Shown here in pieces: positions 40,479-48,043 of a stretch of DNA of 64,000 nt (the stretch's first letter is position 1; every line of letters begins with the position of its first letter). The stretch comes from Streptomyces sp. CB02009 (GTDB lineage Bacteria; Actinomycetota; Actinomycetes; Streptomycetales; Streptomycetaceae). The notes under the pieces were generated by a model, which did no database searches, was not told the DNA's origin, and saw only the letters and a program-made list of their open reading frames with translations. Where the stretch lies: contig NZ_LIVV01000001.1 in the NCBI RefSeq assembly GCF_001905825.1, forward strand, positions 1,555,302 to 1,619,301. Reading direction: 5' to 3'. Made by a program: the position numbers and the translations under genes.

Positions 40479-42524
40479 ATGCGATACGTGGACCAACTAC
40501 CGCACTCGATCAAGGAGGAGAGGCATGTCGCTGTCCCCATGACCGACGGAACCAGGCTTTCTGCACGGATCTGGCGTCCCCACTCCTCCGACACCGAACC
40601 CGTCCCGGCGGTCCTGGAGTACATCCCCTACCGGAAGAACGACCTCACCTCCACCCGCGACGCCATCCACCACCCTTACGTCGCCGGACATGGCTACGCC
40701 TGCGTCCGCGTCGACATCCGGGGCACCGGGGACTCCGGCGGCGTCCTCCTCGACGAGTACCTCGAGCAGGAGCAGGAAGACGCGGAGGAGGTACTGGCCT
40801 GGCTGGCGGAACAGCCCTGGTGCGACGGCAGCACGGGAATGATGGGCATCTCCTGGGGGGCCTTCGCCGCCCTCCAGGTGGCCGCCCGCCGCCCCCCGAG
40901 CCTGCGCGCGATCTGCGTCTCCTCGTTCACCGACGACCGGTACGCCGACGACATGCACTACCTGGGCGGAGCCATGCTCTCCGACAACCTGGCAGAGGCC
41001 GGGACCATGTTCGCCTACGCCACCTGCCCGCCCGACCCGGCCGTGGTCGGGAACCGATGGCGCGACATGTGGGGCGAACGCCTGGAAGCGGCCCGTCCCT
41101 GGGTCCTTGAATGGCTCCGCCACCCGCAGCGCGACGACTACTGGCGCCACGCCAGCCTGAGCGAGGACTACAGCGCCCTGCGGTGTCCCGTCCTCGCCTC
41201 CAGCGGCTGGGCCGACGGCTACTCCAACGCGGTGACACGGCTGCTCAAGCACATCGACGTGCCACGCAAGGGCCTGATCGGCCCGTGGTCGCACAAGTTT
41301 CCGCACCTCGGGGAACCCGGACCCGCCATCGGATACCTCCAAGAGGTGGTGCGGTGGTGGGACCACTGGCTCAAGGACGTCGACAACGGCGTCATGGACG
41401 GCCCCATGCTGCGGACCTGGATGCAGGAGAGCGTCCCGCCCTCCACCTCGTACGAGGAACGCCCCGGCCGTTGGATCGGCGAACCCTCCTGGCCCTCCCC
41501 GAACGTGACCGAGACCGTCCTCGTCGTGCGGGACCGGACGCTCCGGATGCCCGGGGCGCCCGGTCCGGACGACGGACCCCCTGCCGCGGACCACGCGCAC
41601 ACCATCCAGTCCCCCCTGTCCGTCGGCCAGTTCGCCGGAAAGTGGGCGTCGTACAACGCCCCGCCGGACCTCCCGTACGACCAGCGCGAAGAGGACGGCG
41701 GCTCGCTCGTCTTCCAGACCGAGCCCCTGACCGAGCGGATCGAGATCCTCGGCGCACCCGCCGCCGTCGTGGAGCTGTCGGCCGACGCTCCCGTGGCCCA
41801 GCTGAACGTCAGGCTCTCCGACGTCGCACCCGACGGCCGCTCGACCCGGGTGACCTACGGCGTGCTCAACCTGGTGCACCGCGACAGCGAGGCCGCCCCC
41901 AGCGCCCTGACGCCCGGCCGCCGCTACACGGTCCGGGTGCCGCTCCACGGAGTCGCCCAGGCGTTCCCACCCGGTCACCGCATTCGGCTGTCGCTGTCGA
42001 CCTCGTACTGGCCGCTCGTCTGGCCCGCCCCCGAACCGGTGCTGCTCACCGTGCACGAGAACGGAAGCTCCCTCACCCTGCCGGTCCGCGCCGCCGACGC
42101 CGTGACCGACGCGGAGCTGCGTCCCTTCGGCGAACCGGAGGGCTGTGAGCCGCCCGCCGTCACGCGGCTGAGTGAACCGGAGCAGGCGTGGACGGTCTCA
42201 CGCGATCTGGTGCACTACCGGTCGGTGCTCGACATAGTGAAGGACCAGGGGATCCAGCGGTACGAGGACGCGGGTATAGACGTGGGACTGAGGGCGTGCG
42301 AGCAGTACAGCTGGATCGCCGAGGACTTCGACTCGGTGCGCGGAGAGTCCGCCTGGACCATGACCTTCGCCCGACCGGACTGGGAGGTACGGGTCGAGAC
42401 ACGCACGGTTCTCACATCGGACGCCGACACCTTCCACGTCGACGCGACCCTGGACGGTTACGAGGGAGGACGCCGGGTGTTCTCCCGAACCTGGAACGAA
42501 CACGTCCCACGTACCCACGTCTAG
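40479..42524 (+). CDS. CocE/NonD family serine hydrolase (X-Pro dipeptidyl-peptidase-like)
   Basis: 681 residues from ATG 40479. Alpha/beta-hydrolase core with nucleophile elbow GMMGISWGAFAAL, catalytic Asp in SSGWADGYSNA and His in GPWSHKFPH; earlier YIPYRKNDLTSTRD and VRVDIRGTGDSGG form the oxyanion side. A jelly-roll domain (LSVGQFAGKW, then LNVRLSDVAPDGRSTRVTYG) and an extra C-terminal domain of about 140 residues (LVHYRSVLDIVKDQGIQRYE, TRTVLTSDADTFHVDATLD) follow. Family members cleave acyl esters or amides (cocaine esterase, X-Pro peptidase, acylases). No signal peptide, so probably cytoplasmic. Paired with an ATP-grasp ligase. Confidence 0.9.
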   Translation: MRYVDQLPHSIKEERHVAVPMTDGTRLSARIWRPHSSDTEPVPAVLEYIPYRKNDLTSTRDAIHHPYVAGHGYACVRVDIRGTGDSGGVLLDEYLEQEQEDAEEVLAWLAEQPWCDGSTGMMGISWGAFAALQVAARRPPSLRAICVSSFTDDRYADDMHYLGGAMLSDNLAEAGTMFAYATCPPDPAVVGNRWRDMWGERLEAARPWVLEWLRHPQRDDYWRHASLSEDYSALRCPVLASSGWADGYSNAVTRLLKHIDVPRKGLIGPWSHKFPHLGEPGPAIGYLQEVVRWWDHWLKDVDNGVMDGPMLRTWMQESVPPSTSYEERPGRWIGEPSWPSPNVTETVLVVRDRTLRMPGAPGPDDGPPAADHAHTIQSPLSVGQFAGKWASYNAPPDLPYDQREEDGGSLVFQTEPLTERIEILGAPAAVVELSADAPVAQLNVRLSDVAPDGRSTRVTYGVLNLVHRDSEAAPSALTPGRRYTVRVPLHGVAQAFPPGHRIRLSLSTSYWPLVWPAPEPVLLTVHENGSSLTLPVRAADAVTDAELRPFGEPEGCEPPAVTRLSEPEQAWTVSRDLVHYRSVLDIVKDQGIQRYEDAGIDVGLRACEQYSWIAEDFDSVRGESAWTMTFARPDWEVRVETRTVLTSDADTFHVDATLDGYEGGRRVFSRTWNEHVPRTHV

Positions 42525-42555
42525 GACCCTGTCCGACGAGGAGCGAGTGAGGAGA

Positions 42556-43452
42556 TCAGCCGACGCGAAGCGACATGACGTCGTAGTACACCGCCGAGCC
42601 GGGGGACGGGCCGCGGCAGGTCAGTTGGTGTGCGGGTGCGCGGCGGGCGCGGATCTCGACCTCGAAGGTCGACAGTCCACCGAGGCGGCCGGCGACGCGG
42701 ATCCGCCAGCGTTCGGCGTCCCGGACCGCCTCCTCGATCACGTAGTCGTGCCGACCCGACGGGCCCGCGTGGCGGAGCACCGCGGCCAGGGCGGCCTGAT
42801 GGGGTGGGACGAGGTCGGTGTATCCGCGGAGGTGGTCGGCGCGGATGCGGTTCGTCAGGTGCTCTTCGACCACCGTGAACGCCAGAGGGGCGTCGAGGTT
42901 GCCATAGTAGACGCCGTCGGGTGCGGCGACGACGTTGGCGGCGAACCGGTCGCCTCCCACGTGGCTGCACTCCCACACCAGCTGCGGCCAGCCCTCACTC
43001 AGCGCACGCGCCACCGGGCGGCCGCGGACGGCACAGCAGGTGTCGTGCAGGCCGTGGGCACAGACGAGGAAGACGGGCGGGTGCCCCCTTTCTCCGGGCG
43101 CGTCCAGGGCGGTGACGATTCCCGCCAGGTCCCTGTCGTCGTCCCAGGTTCCCCATTCCTGGCTGTGGGCGCCGTCCTTCTCGTAGCGCAGGACGGCCCA
43201 CCGCGGCCGTTCGTCGGGCCGTCGGCGGCCGTGGCGTCTGATCAGCAGCACACGTGCGCGCACCGCCTGGGCGGCGGAGCGCACCAGTGCCTTGACCTCG
43301 GGTTCGAGGTCAAGGCCGTCGAAGCCGTTGGACGGCCAGCCTGCCCGGTACTCGATGAGGATCCAGACCGAACCGTACGGTGCTGTGCCGGCGATCGGGT
43401 CGCCGCGCAGGCGAGCGGCGTCGGCGCAAAGGAACCGTGCCGGAGTCGTCAT
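42556..43452 (-). CDS. Sucrase/ferredoxin-like protein (thioredoxin-fold [2Fe-2S] type)
   Basis: 298 residues; ATG 43452, ten bases after the JmjC gene stop. Residues about 125-175 carry the cluster motif: VFLVCAHGLHDTCCAVRGRP then WECSHVGGDRFAANVVAAPD, which with GVYYGNL is the Sucrase/ferredoxin-like signature (thioredoxin-like [2Fe-2S] binding, ligands CxHxxxxxCC and CxH). Such proteins probably carry electrons. Being third in an operon behind a repeat peptide and a Fe(II) oxygenase, it may supply reducing equivalents to that enzyme. Ends about 30 bases from the convergent CocE gene. Confidence 0.85.
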   Translation of the reverse strand: MTTPARFLCADAARLRGDPIAGTAPYGSVWILIEYRAGWPSNGFDGLDLEPEVKALVRSAAQAVRARVLLIRRHGRRRPDERPRWAVLRYEKDGAHSQEWGTWDDDRDLAGIVTALDAPGERGHPPVFLVCAHGLHDTCCAVRGRPVARALSEGWPQLVWECSHVGGDRFAANVVAAPDGVYYGNLDAPLAFTVVEEHLTNRIRADHLRGYTDLVPPHQAALAAVLRHAGPSGRHDYVIEEAVRDAERWRIRVAGRLGGLSTFEVEIRARRAPAHQLTCRGPSPGSAVYYDVMSLRVG

Positions 43453-43462
43453 GGCGTCTGCC

Positions 43463-44668
43463 TCATGACTCGGCGGGCACCAGTACACCTGCGCGGAGAA
43501 GCCGTTCGACGAAGGGAAGACCCAGGTCGCCGGCCAGGTGAGTGCCGCCGCCGAGAACCCTGAGCGCCGCCGGGAGGTCCGACGGCGGGAAGTCGAGCCA
43601 CCCGACGCGGGTGGCGAGGCGCCGGCCCACCAGCCTTGCCTCCACTGCCTGGCGAAGCCGCACCGGCGTGTGGGGCGCGAGGCTTTCGAGAGCCCTGAGT
43701 TGCGCCAGCGGCCCCATGGGCGCGGGGCGTGCCTGGCTGCGGCGGGTGCGGTGGAAGAGGGGAGTGGGGTCGGCCTCGCCGAGCGCCGCGACGAGGCATC
43801 GGCGCACGAGGGCGAGCTCATCGCCCGGTTCGTCCACACCCAGGGGAAGCGACCCTCGCATCTCCACGTCCTCTCCGAGCAACGCCAGTGCGGACTGGGC
43901 GAGCTGTTCGGCCAGCGCGTGCCGAGTCCAGGTGTGGACGCCGAGAGTCAGATGGATCGACACCGAGCCCAGAGCCTCGGCGGCGTGCAGCCATCCGCGC
44001 GGCAGATAGAGGACGTCGCCGGGTTCGAGCACGGTGTCGATGTACGCCTCTGTCCGCGCGGCATCGGCGACAGCGGCGCGGTGAGCGGTCCAGGGTTGGT
44101 CGCGCAGCGGGTTCGGGTGCACGGGCTCGTGGATGATCCAGCGCTTGGTGCCGGTGACCTGCAGGACGAAGACGTCGTGGACATCGTAGTGGTCGTCGAA
44201 GCCGCGGTTCTGTGGCGGCGTGACGTAGGCATTGGCCTGCACGGGGTGGCCCAGTTCCGTGCCGAGCCGCGTCACCAGGTCCGTGACCGGCTCCCAGGTC
44301 CGCTGAAGGGCTTGCAGGACCAGAGTGCTGCCGTCGGCGAGGCTCCGCCACAACGCGGTGTCGTCCAGCTGGTCCGCGACCGACGCGCCGACTCCTCCTG
44401 GTGAGGTGAACGAGGACTCGGGAGCGGCGGAGCCGTCCTTGGCGACGCGCAGGAACGGCGTGCGGAGCCCACGTCGGGAGACCAGCTCGTCCACCGCCGA
44501 CGCGGAGAACAGGTCGGAGAAGTCACTGACTCCGCGAGTGAGCAGCGGAGCGCGCCCCCAGACCTCCAGGGCGAACTCCTCGCGGCTGAGCCCGATCAGA
44601 CGCGTCTCCAGGACACGGCCGTCGGATTCAGCGGCCGTGTCCCGAAGGGTCGTGGGGACGGTGCTCAA
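43463..44668 (-). CDS. JmjC-domain (cupin-4/ribosomal-oxygenase-type) Fe(II)/2OG oxygenase
   Basis: 401 residues starting at a TTG (44666-44668) that overlaps the TGA of the upstream gene (TTGA), so it is translationally coupled. Cupin-4 core: ETRLIGLSREEFALEVWGRA, NAYVTPPQNRGFDDHYDVHD and VFVLQVTGTKRWIIHEPVHP, with HxD (about His160, Asp162) and distal His in YLPRGWLHAAEALG (about 228), the three iron ligands. A C-terminal winged-helix part follows (QLRALESLAPHTPVRLRQAV). Related enzymes (YcfD, NO66, MINA53) hydroxylate Arg or His on ribosomal proteins. Lying directly behind a repeat peptide with three VHDGG units suggests that peptide as substrate. Confidence 0.9.
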   Translation of the reverse strand: MSTVPTTLRDTAAESDGRVLETRLIGLSREEFALEVWGRAPLLTRGVSDFSDLFSASAVDELVSRRGLRTPFLRVAKDGSAAPESSFTSPGGVGASVADQLDDTALWRSLADGSTLVLQALQRTWEPVTDLVTRLGTELGHPVQANAYVTPPQNRGFDDHYDVHDVFVLQVTGTKRWIIHEPVHPNPLRDQPWTAHRAAVADAARTEAYIDTVLEPGDVLYLPRGWLHAAEALGSVSIHLTLGVHTWTRHALAEQLAQSALALLGEDVEMRGSLPLGVDEPGDELALVRRCLVAALGEADPTPLFHRTRRSQARPAPMGPLAQLRALESLAPHTPVRLRQAVEARLVGRRLATRVGWLDFPPSDLPAALRVLGGGTHLAGDLGLPFVERLLRAGVLVPAES

Positions 44669-45024
44669 ACGCCGCCGCCGCCTTCTTCGGCCCCGCCGTC
44701 GGCTCCGCCGTCGTGCACGCCGGGCGTGCCGGCCGCGCCACCGTCCGCCGGACCTTCGGCGCCTCCGTCGGCTCCGCCGTCGTGCACGCCGGGCGTGCCG
44801 GCCGCGCCACCGTCCGCCGGACCTTCGGCTCCTCCGTCTGCGCCGCCGTCCGCACCCCCGTCTGCGCCGCCGTCTGCGCCTCCGTCGGCTCCTCCGTCTG
44901 CGCCGCTGTCCGCGCCTCCGTCGGCGCCTCCGTCCGCACCTCCGTCATGAACGTCGGGTGTGCCGTCAGCACCGCCGTCCATCGGACCTTCCTGCTTGTT
45001 CGGGTCCTGCTCGGGGTGCGCCAT
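44665..45024 (-). CDS. Gly-Ala-Asp repeat peptide, candidate substrate of the JmjC oxygenase
   Basis: 119 residues; ATG 45024 is preceded by CAGGAGGAAAC, an optimal ribosome site. After a short polar head (AHPEQDPNKQEGPM) the rest is repeats: GGAD units about eleven times, and GTPxVHDGGADGGA three times (residues 21-34, 77-90, 100-113), the last two within an exact 23-residue period. His residues occur at 26, 81 and 104 in identical VHDGG contexts. No signal peptide or cysteine. The stop overlaps the JmjC start. It resembles a multi-core precursor or repetitive substrate; modification is inferred. Confidence 0.8.
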   Translation of the reverse strand: MAHPEQDPNKQEGPMDGGADGTPDVHDGGADGGADGGADSGADGGADGGADGGADGGADGGADGGAEGPADGGAAGTPGVHDGGADGGAEGPADGGAAGTPGVHDGGADGGAEEGGGGV

Positions 45025-45535
45025 GTTTCCTCCTGAAGACAAGGACGATCGCTGAGAGGTCGGTGAATTCGGACCCTCAATCCAAACTCACGCACGTGGG
45101 AAGGTGCGGCAACCGGAGCCCCCACCGGGCCCTTACGGAGCGGCTGCCTCTCCGCAACGGCTTCCGGCGCGAGTGGCGCCCGGACGCTGTGCGATACGCG
45201 ACGTCAGGGCGGGCACCGCCAACCGCGGGAGTGACCGGCTGGACCAACGTCTCTCCGCTCCCTTCGAGTGCGGCTGCGCTGCTGGTCGGGCGGGCGTAGC
45301 GTAGGAAGCGCCGCCATGACGGCTGCCTGTGGCGCAGGGCATTGCGCTTCAGCCCCCAGGGGCGAGTCCTCACCCGGCCTCGAAGCCGAGGAACGGGCAA
45401 CATCACCCGAACGCCCATGGGCCAGTGGCCACGTCCTGCATCCCTGCCCCCCACGATCAGCCGCCCGGTCATGCAATCGGCGCCCGCCTCGGCAGAGGCC
45501 GCGTTGCGTGCCGGTCCGGCGGAAAGCAGCCGGCC
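45025..45535. other. 511-base divergent region, no gene recognised
   Basis: Holds the promoter of the repeat-peptide operon at its left end (45025-45120, AT-richer around 45070-45085 with GAATTC) and the start region of the STAS-like gene at the right. No motif-bearing frame on either strand. Confidence 0.35.
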
Positions 45536-45847
45536 ATGCCTTCGGACTACGCAACCGACGGCCACGCTCTGCTGGTGAGCCTCCCAGCCGACCTGGACGT
45601 CCACGGCCGCGCCACGGCAGCCCTGCGGCTCCAGACCCTGATCCTCACCTACCGGCCGCGCCTGGTGCGCCTCCACATGCCGATGGGGCCCCCGACCGCC
45701 CCCTCGCTCAGCGTCCTCGCCCGCCTGCTCAAGCTCTGCGACGGTCTCGGCATCCTCCTCTCGCTCACCACACGACCACTTGCCGCACTGTCGGCATCGC
45801 CGTCCCGGCCCGGGAACGTGCGTCATCGGTGGCCGTCTCGGGCGTGA
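45536..45847 (+). CDS. STAS-like small protein
   Basis: 103 residues from ATG 45536 after GCAGCCGGCC (weak ribosome site). HALLVSLPADLDVHGRATAA, then RLQTLILTYRPRLVRLHMPM and SLSVLARLLKLCDGLGILLS match the beta-alpha order of a STAS domain (LLVxLPADLD for the first strands). The usual phospho-Ser position (DSSGL) reads PTAPSLSVL, so it may not be phosphorylated and could be a degenerate anti-sigma antagonist or a sensor of another kind. Divergent from the JmjC operon. Confidence 0.55.
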   Translation: MPSDYATDGHALLVSLPADLDVHGRATAALRLQTLILTYRPRLVRLHMPMGPPTAPSLSVLARLLKLCDGLGILLSLTTRPLAALSASPSRPGNVRHRWPSRA

Positions 45848-46007
45848 GGTGGAGGTGGAGGTGGATGCTGCTGGCAGGGCCCTCGGCGGGAGCGGATGCG
45901 TCACACGGTGAATGACCGGAGCCTGGAAGTGTGACCGGTCCGGAGGGACGAGCGATACGCGGCCGGGGCGGATGCATCCAAGCTGAACGATCCGGCGAGG
46001 AGACGTC

Positions 46008-46235
46008 ATGGTGAAGAAGGACGACGTGCACAAGGGCGACGAGGTGTCGTGGAAGAGCCATGGCCAGACCGTGTCGGGGAAGATCAAGAAGAAGATCACT
46101 TCCCGAGGCCGGGCCGCAGGACGGACGGTCGATGCCTCGCGGGACGAACCGCAGTACGAGGTGGAGAGCGACAAGACCGGCCGCTCCGCCGTGCACAAGC
46201 CCGGTGCGCTTCGCAAGAAGGGGAAGGCCTCTTGA
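46008..46235 (+). CDS. DUF2945 small protein (hypervirulence-associated TUDOR type)
   Basis: 75 residues; ATG 46008 after GCGAGGAGACGTC. HKGDEVSWKSHGQTVSGKIK, then GRTVDASRDEPQYEVESDKT and AVHKPGALRKK follow the DUF2945 pattern exactly. It is a single small SH3/TUDOR-like barrel of unknown partner, common in stress clusters of actinobacteria. Monocistronic. Confidence 0.9.
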   Translation: MVKKDDVHKGDEVSWKSHGQTVSGKIKKKITSRGRAAGRTVDASRDEPQYEVESDKTGRSAVHKPGALRKKGKAS

Positions 46236-46297
46236 CGGATCGATGAGGCCCAGCCAGAACTGCGCTGACGCCATGCGGTCGGCCTCGCCGACAGGCG

Positions 46298-46738
46298 TCA
46301 GGAAGGGCGAGCGGTGTGATCCGGGTGGCCCGCGGTCCGGCGGGCTTCCTTCATCGCCGCTTCGTAGAGGTGATCCCTGCCGCCCGCCAGGGCACGCAGC
46401 GCATGGCGTTCGAGGTCCCGAAAGGGCTCGTAGTAGGTGCTGTTGTACGCCTCCACGATCTGGAAGGTCCAATGGCCCGGGATGACATTGCGCCCCAGTA
46501 CCTCGGCCTCCACACGGTCCGCCCAGGAGCCGTGACCGGCCTCCCTCAGCAAGGCGACCGAACGGTCCAGTTCCAGGTCCGCGGTCCCGGTCAGCTGGTG
46601 GAACCCGTAGAGGTGGCCACGGGCCCGCTCTACCGTCTCGAGTGCCTTCGACAGTGACCCCAGGGCTTCGACCGTCGCGGTGCTGACCGCGTCGGGTCGC
46701 GTGTGGCCACCGTCAGGACCGTCATCAGTGCGCTTCAT
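46298..46738 (-). CDS. Conserved helical protein, 146 residues
   Basis: ATG 46736-46738, overlapping the stop of the small gene upstream (ATGA). Mostly helical: STATVEALGSLSKALETVER, LTGTADLELDRSVALLREAG, WADRVEAEVLGRNVIPGHWT and FQIVEAYNSTYYEPFRDLER, a pattern found in many Streptomyces genomes without assigned function. The aromatic YNSTYYEPF segment is well preserved. No signal or membrane span. Coupled to the 77-residue gene, so co-expressed with it. Confidence 0.75.
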   Translation of the reverse strand: MKRTDDGPDGGHTRPDAVSTATVEALGSLSKALETVERARGHLYGFHQLTGTADLELDRSVALLREAGHGSWADRVEAEVLGRNVIPGHWTFQIVEAYNSTYYEPFRDLERHALRALAGGRDHLYEAAMKEARRTAGHPDHTARPS

Positions 46739-46968
46739 GACCGTCCCCTGCCCTGCCCTGCCGCACCGTAACGCGCGTTCACGACATGCACCCGGAAGGA
46801 GTCACCGACGTGACGCCATTCGGAACGACAGGTCAGGCGCGCGTCACGAGCAAGGTGTGCGGTGTGCGCGATCCCCTCGACGGGTGAGGCGGTCAGTGCA
46901 CACCGGCCCGCCGTGCCGGAGCCGAGGACGCTGCGTAAGAGGTACCGGTAGAGGGTCCGTCCCGCCAC
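46735..46968 (-). CDS. Small basic protein of unknown function with TTA codon
   Basis: 77 residues from GTG 46968, four bases after GAAGGAG, a convincing ribosome site. Begins VAGRTLYRYLLRSVLGSGTA and has Cys at two positions (GRCALTASPVEG and ARLTCRSEWRHVGDSFRV). Codon 11 is TTA (46936-46938), so translation may depend on bldA; the 146-residue gene is coupled through an ATGA overlap and would follow. It loosely resembles the small DUF7848-type proteins of Streptomyces, not confirmed. Confidence 0.6.
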   Translation of the reverse strand: MAGRTLYRYLLRSVLGSGTAGRCALTASPVEGIAHTAHLARDARLTCRSEWRHVGDSFRVHVVNARYGAAGQGRGRS

Positions 46969-47023
46969 CGGGCTCCTTCGCCCCCGCCTCTTTCGCCCCC
47001 GGCACGTACGGCACCGGTCCTGG

Positions 47024-47545
47024 TCAGTCCTCGTCGCCGCTGGAATAGCGGAAGCGTGCCCAGTAGGGCAGGACGAACCAGCAGCACAGGTACCAGGTCA
47101 CGACTCCGGCCACGAGCCACGGTACGTATCGGTCATGCGTCGCCACGCGGAGGATCAGGAACAGCGAGGACGTCAGAGTGGCGAGGAGCAGCACAAGGCC
47201 GGCGAAGATGAGCCGAGAGGCCCAGGCGACGCCGTGGGGCTTGAGGTGACGCCCGGACACGATGCGGTGAAACGCCACCGGTGCTATCAGGGCCCCCGTC
47301 GCCAGGGACCCGAGCACGACCGTGGTGAGGTAGATCGTCTTGTCGGTCTGTCCCAGGCCCCGGAAGGTCGGGGTGAAGACCACGGTGAGCAAGAAGCCCA
47401 ACATGATCTGCACCCCGGTCTGCGCGACCCGTATCTCCTGCATGAGCTCCGTCCACCGACGGTCCGCCCGTTCCTCCTGCGACTCGTCGCGCGCACGTCT
47501 CTGTCCGTCCGTACCGCTCACACTCGTCTCCTCCGTCGTCGCCAT
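47024..47545 (-). CDS. DUF6328 membrane protein
   Basis: 173 residues from ATG 47545. A charged N-terminus (RRARDESQEERADRRWTELM) is followed by EIRVAQTGVQIMLGFLLTVV and FTPTFRGLGQTDKTIYLTTV, typical of DUF6328, with four membrane spans (LGFLLTVVFTPTF, VVLGSLATGALIAPVAF, RLIFAGLVLLLATLTSSLFL, LVAGVVTWYLCCWFVL). Function unknown; common near stress genes. Upstream frame to 47680 lacks a ribosome site. Confidence 0.85.
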   Translation of the reverse strand: MATTEETSVSGTDGQRRARDESQEERADRRWTELMQEIRVAQTGVQIMLGFLLTVVFTPTFRGLGQTDKTIYLTTVVLGSLATGALIAPVAFHRIVSGRHLKPHGVAWASRLIFAGLVLLLATLTSSLFLILRVATHDRYVPWLVAGVVTWYLCCWFVLPYWARFRYSSGDED

Positions 47546-47701
47546 GGCACCCTTGTGCCCCGGACAACGGCACACATTCGCCCTCGTGTTCGAGGGGGCT
47601 CGCGAGTGTGAGCGCCGGCAGCCCCAGGGACCCACAGAGCCCGCGCCCGGTGAGGCCGACGTGCGCGCCGTTGCGCTCAACCGACCTCTCCAGGAACGCC
47701 G

Positions 47702-47878
47702 TCACGGACTGAGCGAGTCGACGAGGTCCAGGAACAGGGACACTCCGAAGAGGGCGACGGCCGCGCCCCCGAGCAGCAACAGCGTCGCCACCAGAGCGAA
47801 AGCCATGGTGATGCGGGCACGCCTGAGGGCTGACCGGTAAGAGCTGTCGTCGTCCCAGTCCTGATCCCGATGATCCAT
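47702..47878 (-). CDS. Small single-span membrane protein, 58 residues
   Basis: ATG 47878 after AAGGGGGCGGGT. Acidic head (MDHRDQDWDDDSSYRSALRR), then ARITMAFALVATLLLLGGAA and VALFGVSLFLDLVDSLSP forming one or two hydrophobic spans. Unrecognised; placed before DUF6328 on the same strand. Confidence 0.6.
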   Translation of the reverse strand: MDHRDQDWDDDSSYRSALRRARITMAFALVATLLLLGGAAVALFGVSLFLDLVDSLSP

Positions 47879-48043
47879 ACCCGCCCCCTTGGCAGGCACC
47901 CTACAAGGCGGGCGAGCCGGCTGGAGCTGAGTGACCGCCTGAGCCCGGTAACCGGGGCCAGCCGGCGGCTGCAACGGGCAGACCCACCCCCGCTCAATTC
48001 GAGCCCGCTGGAGCCGAGATCGTCACGTGCTATCGGACGGCGC

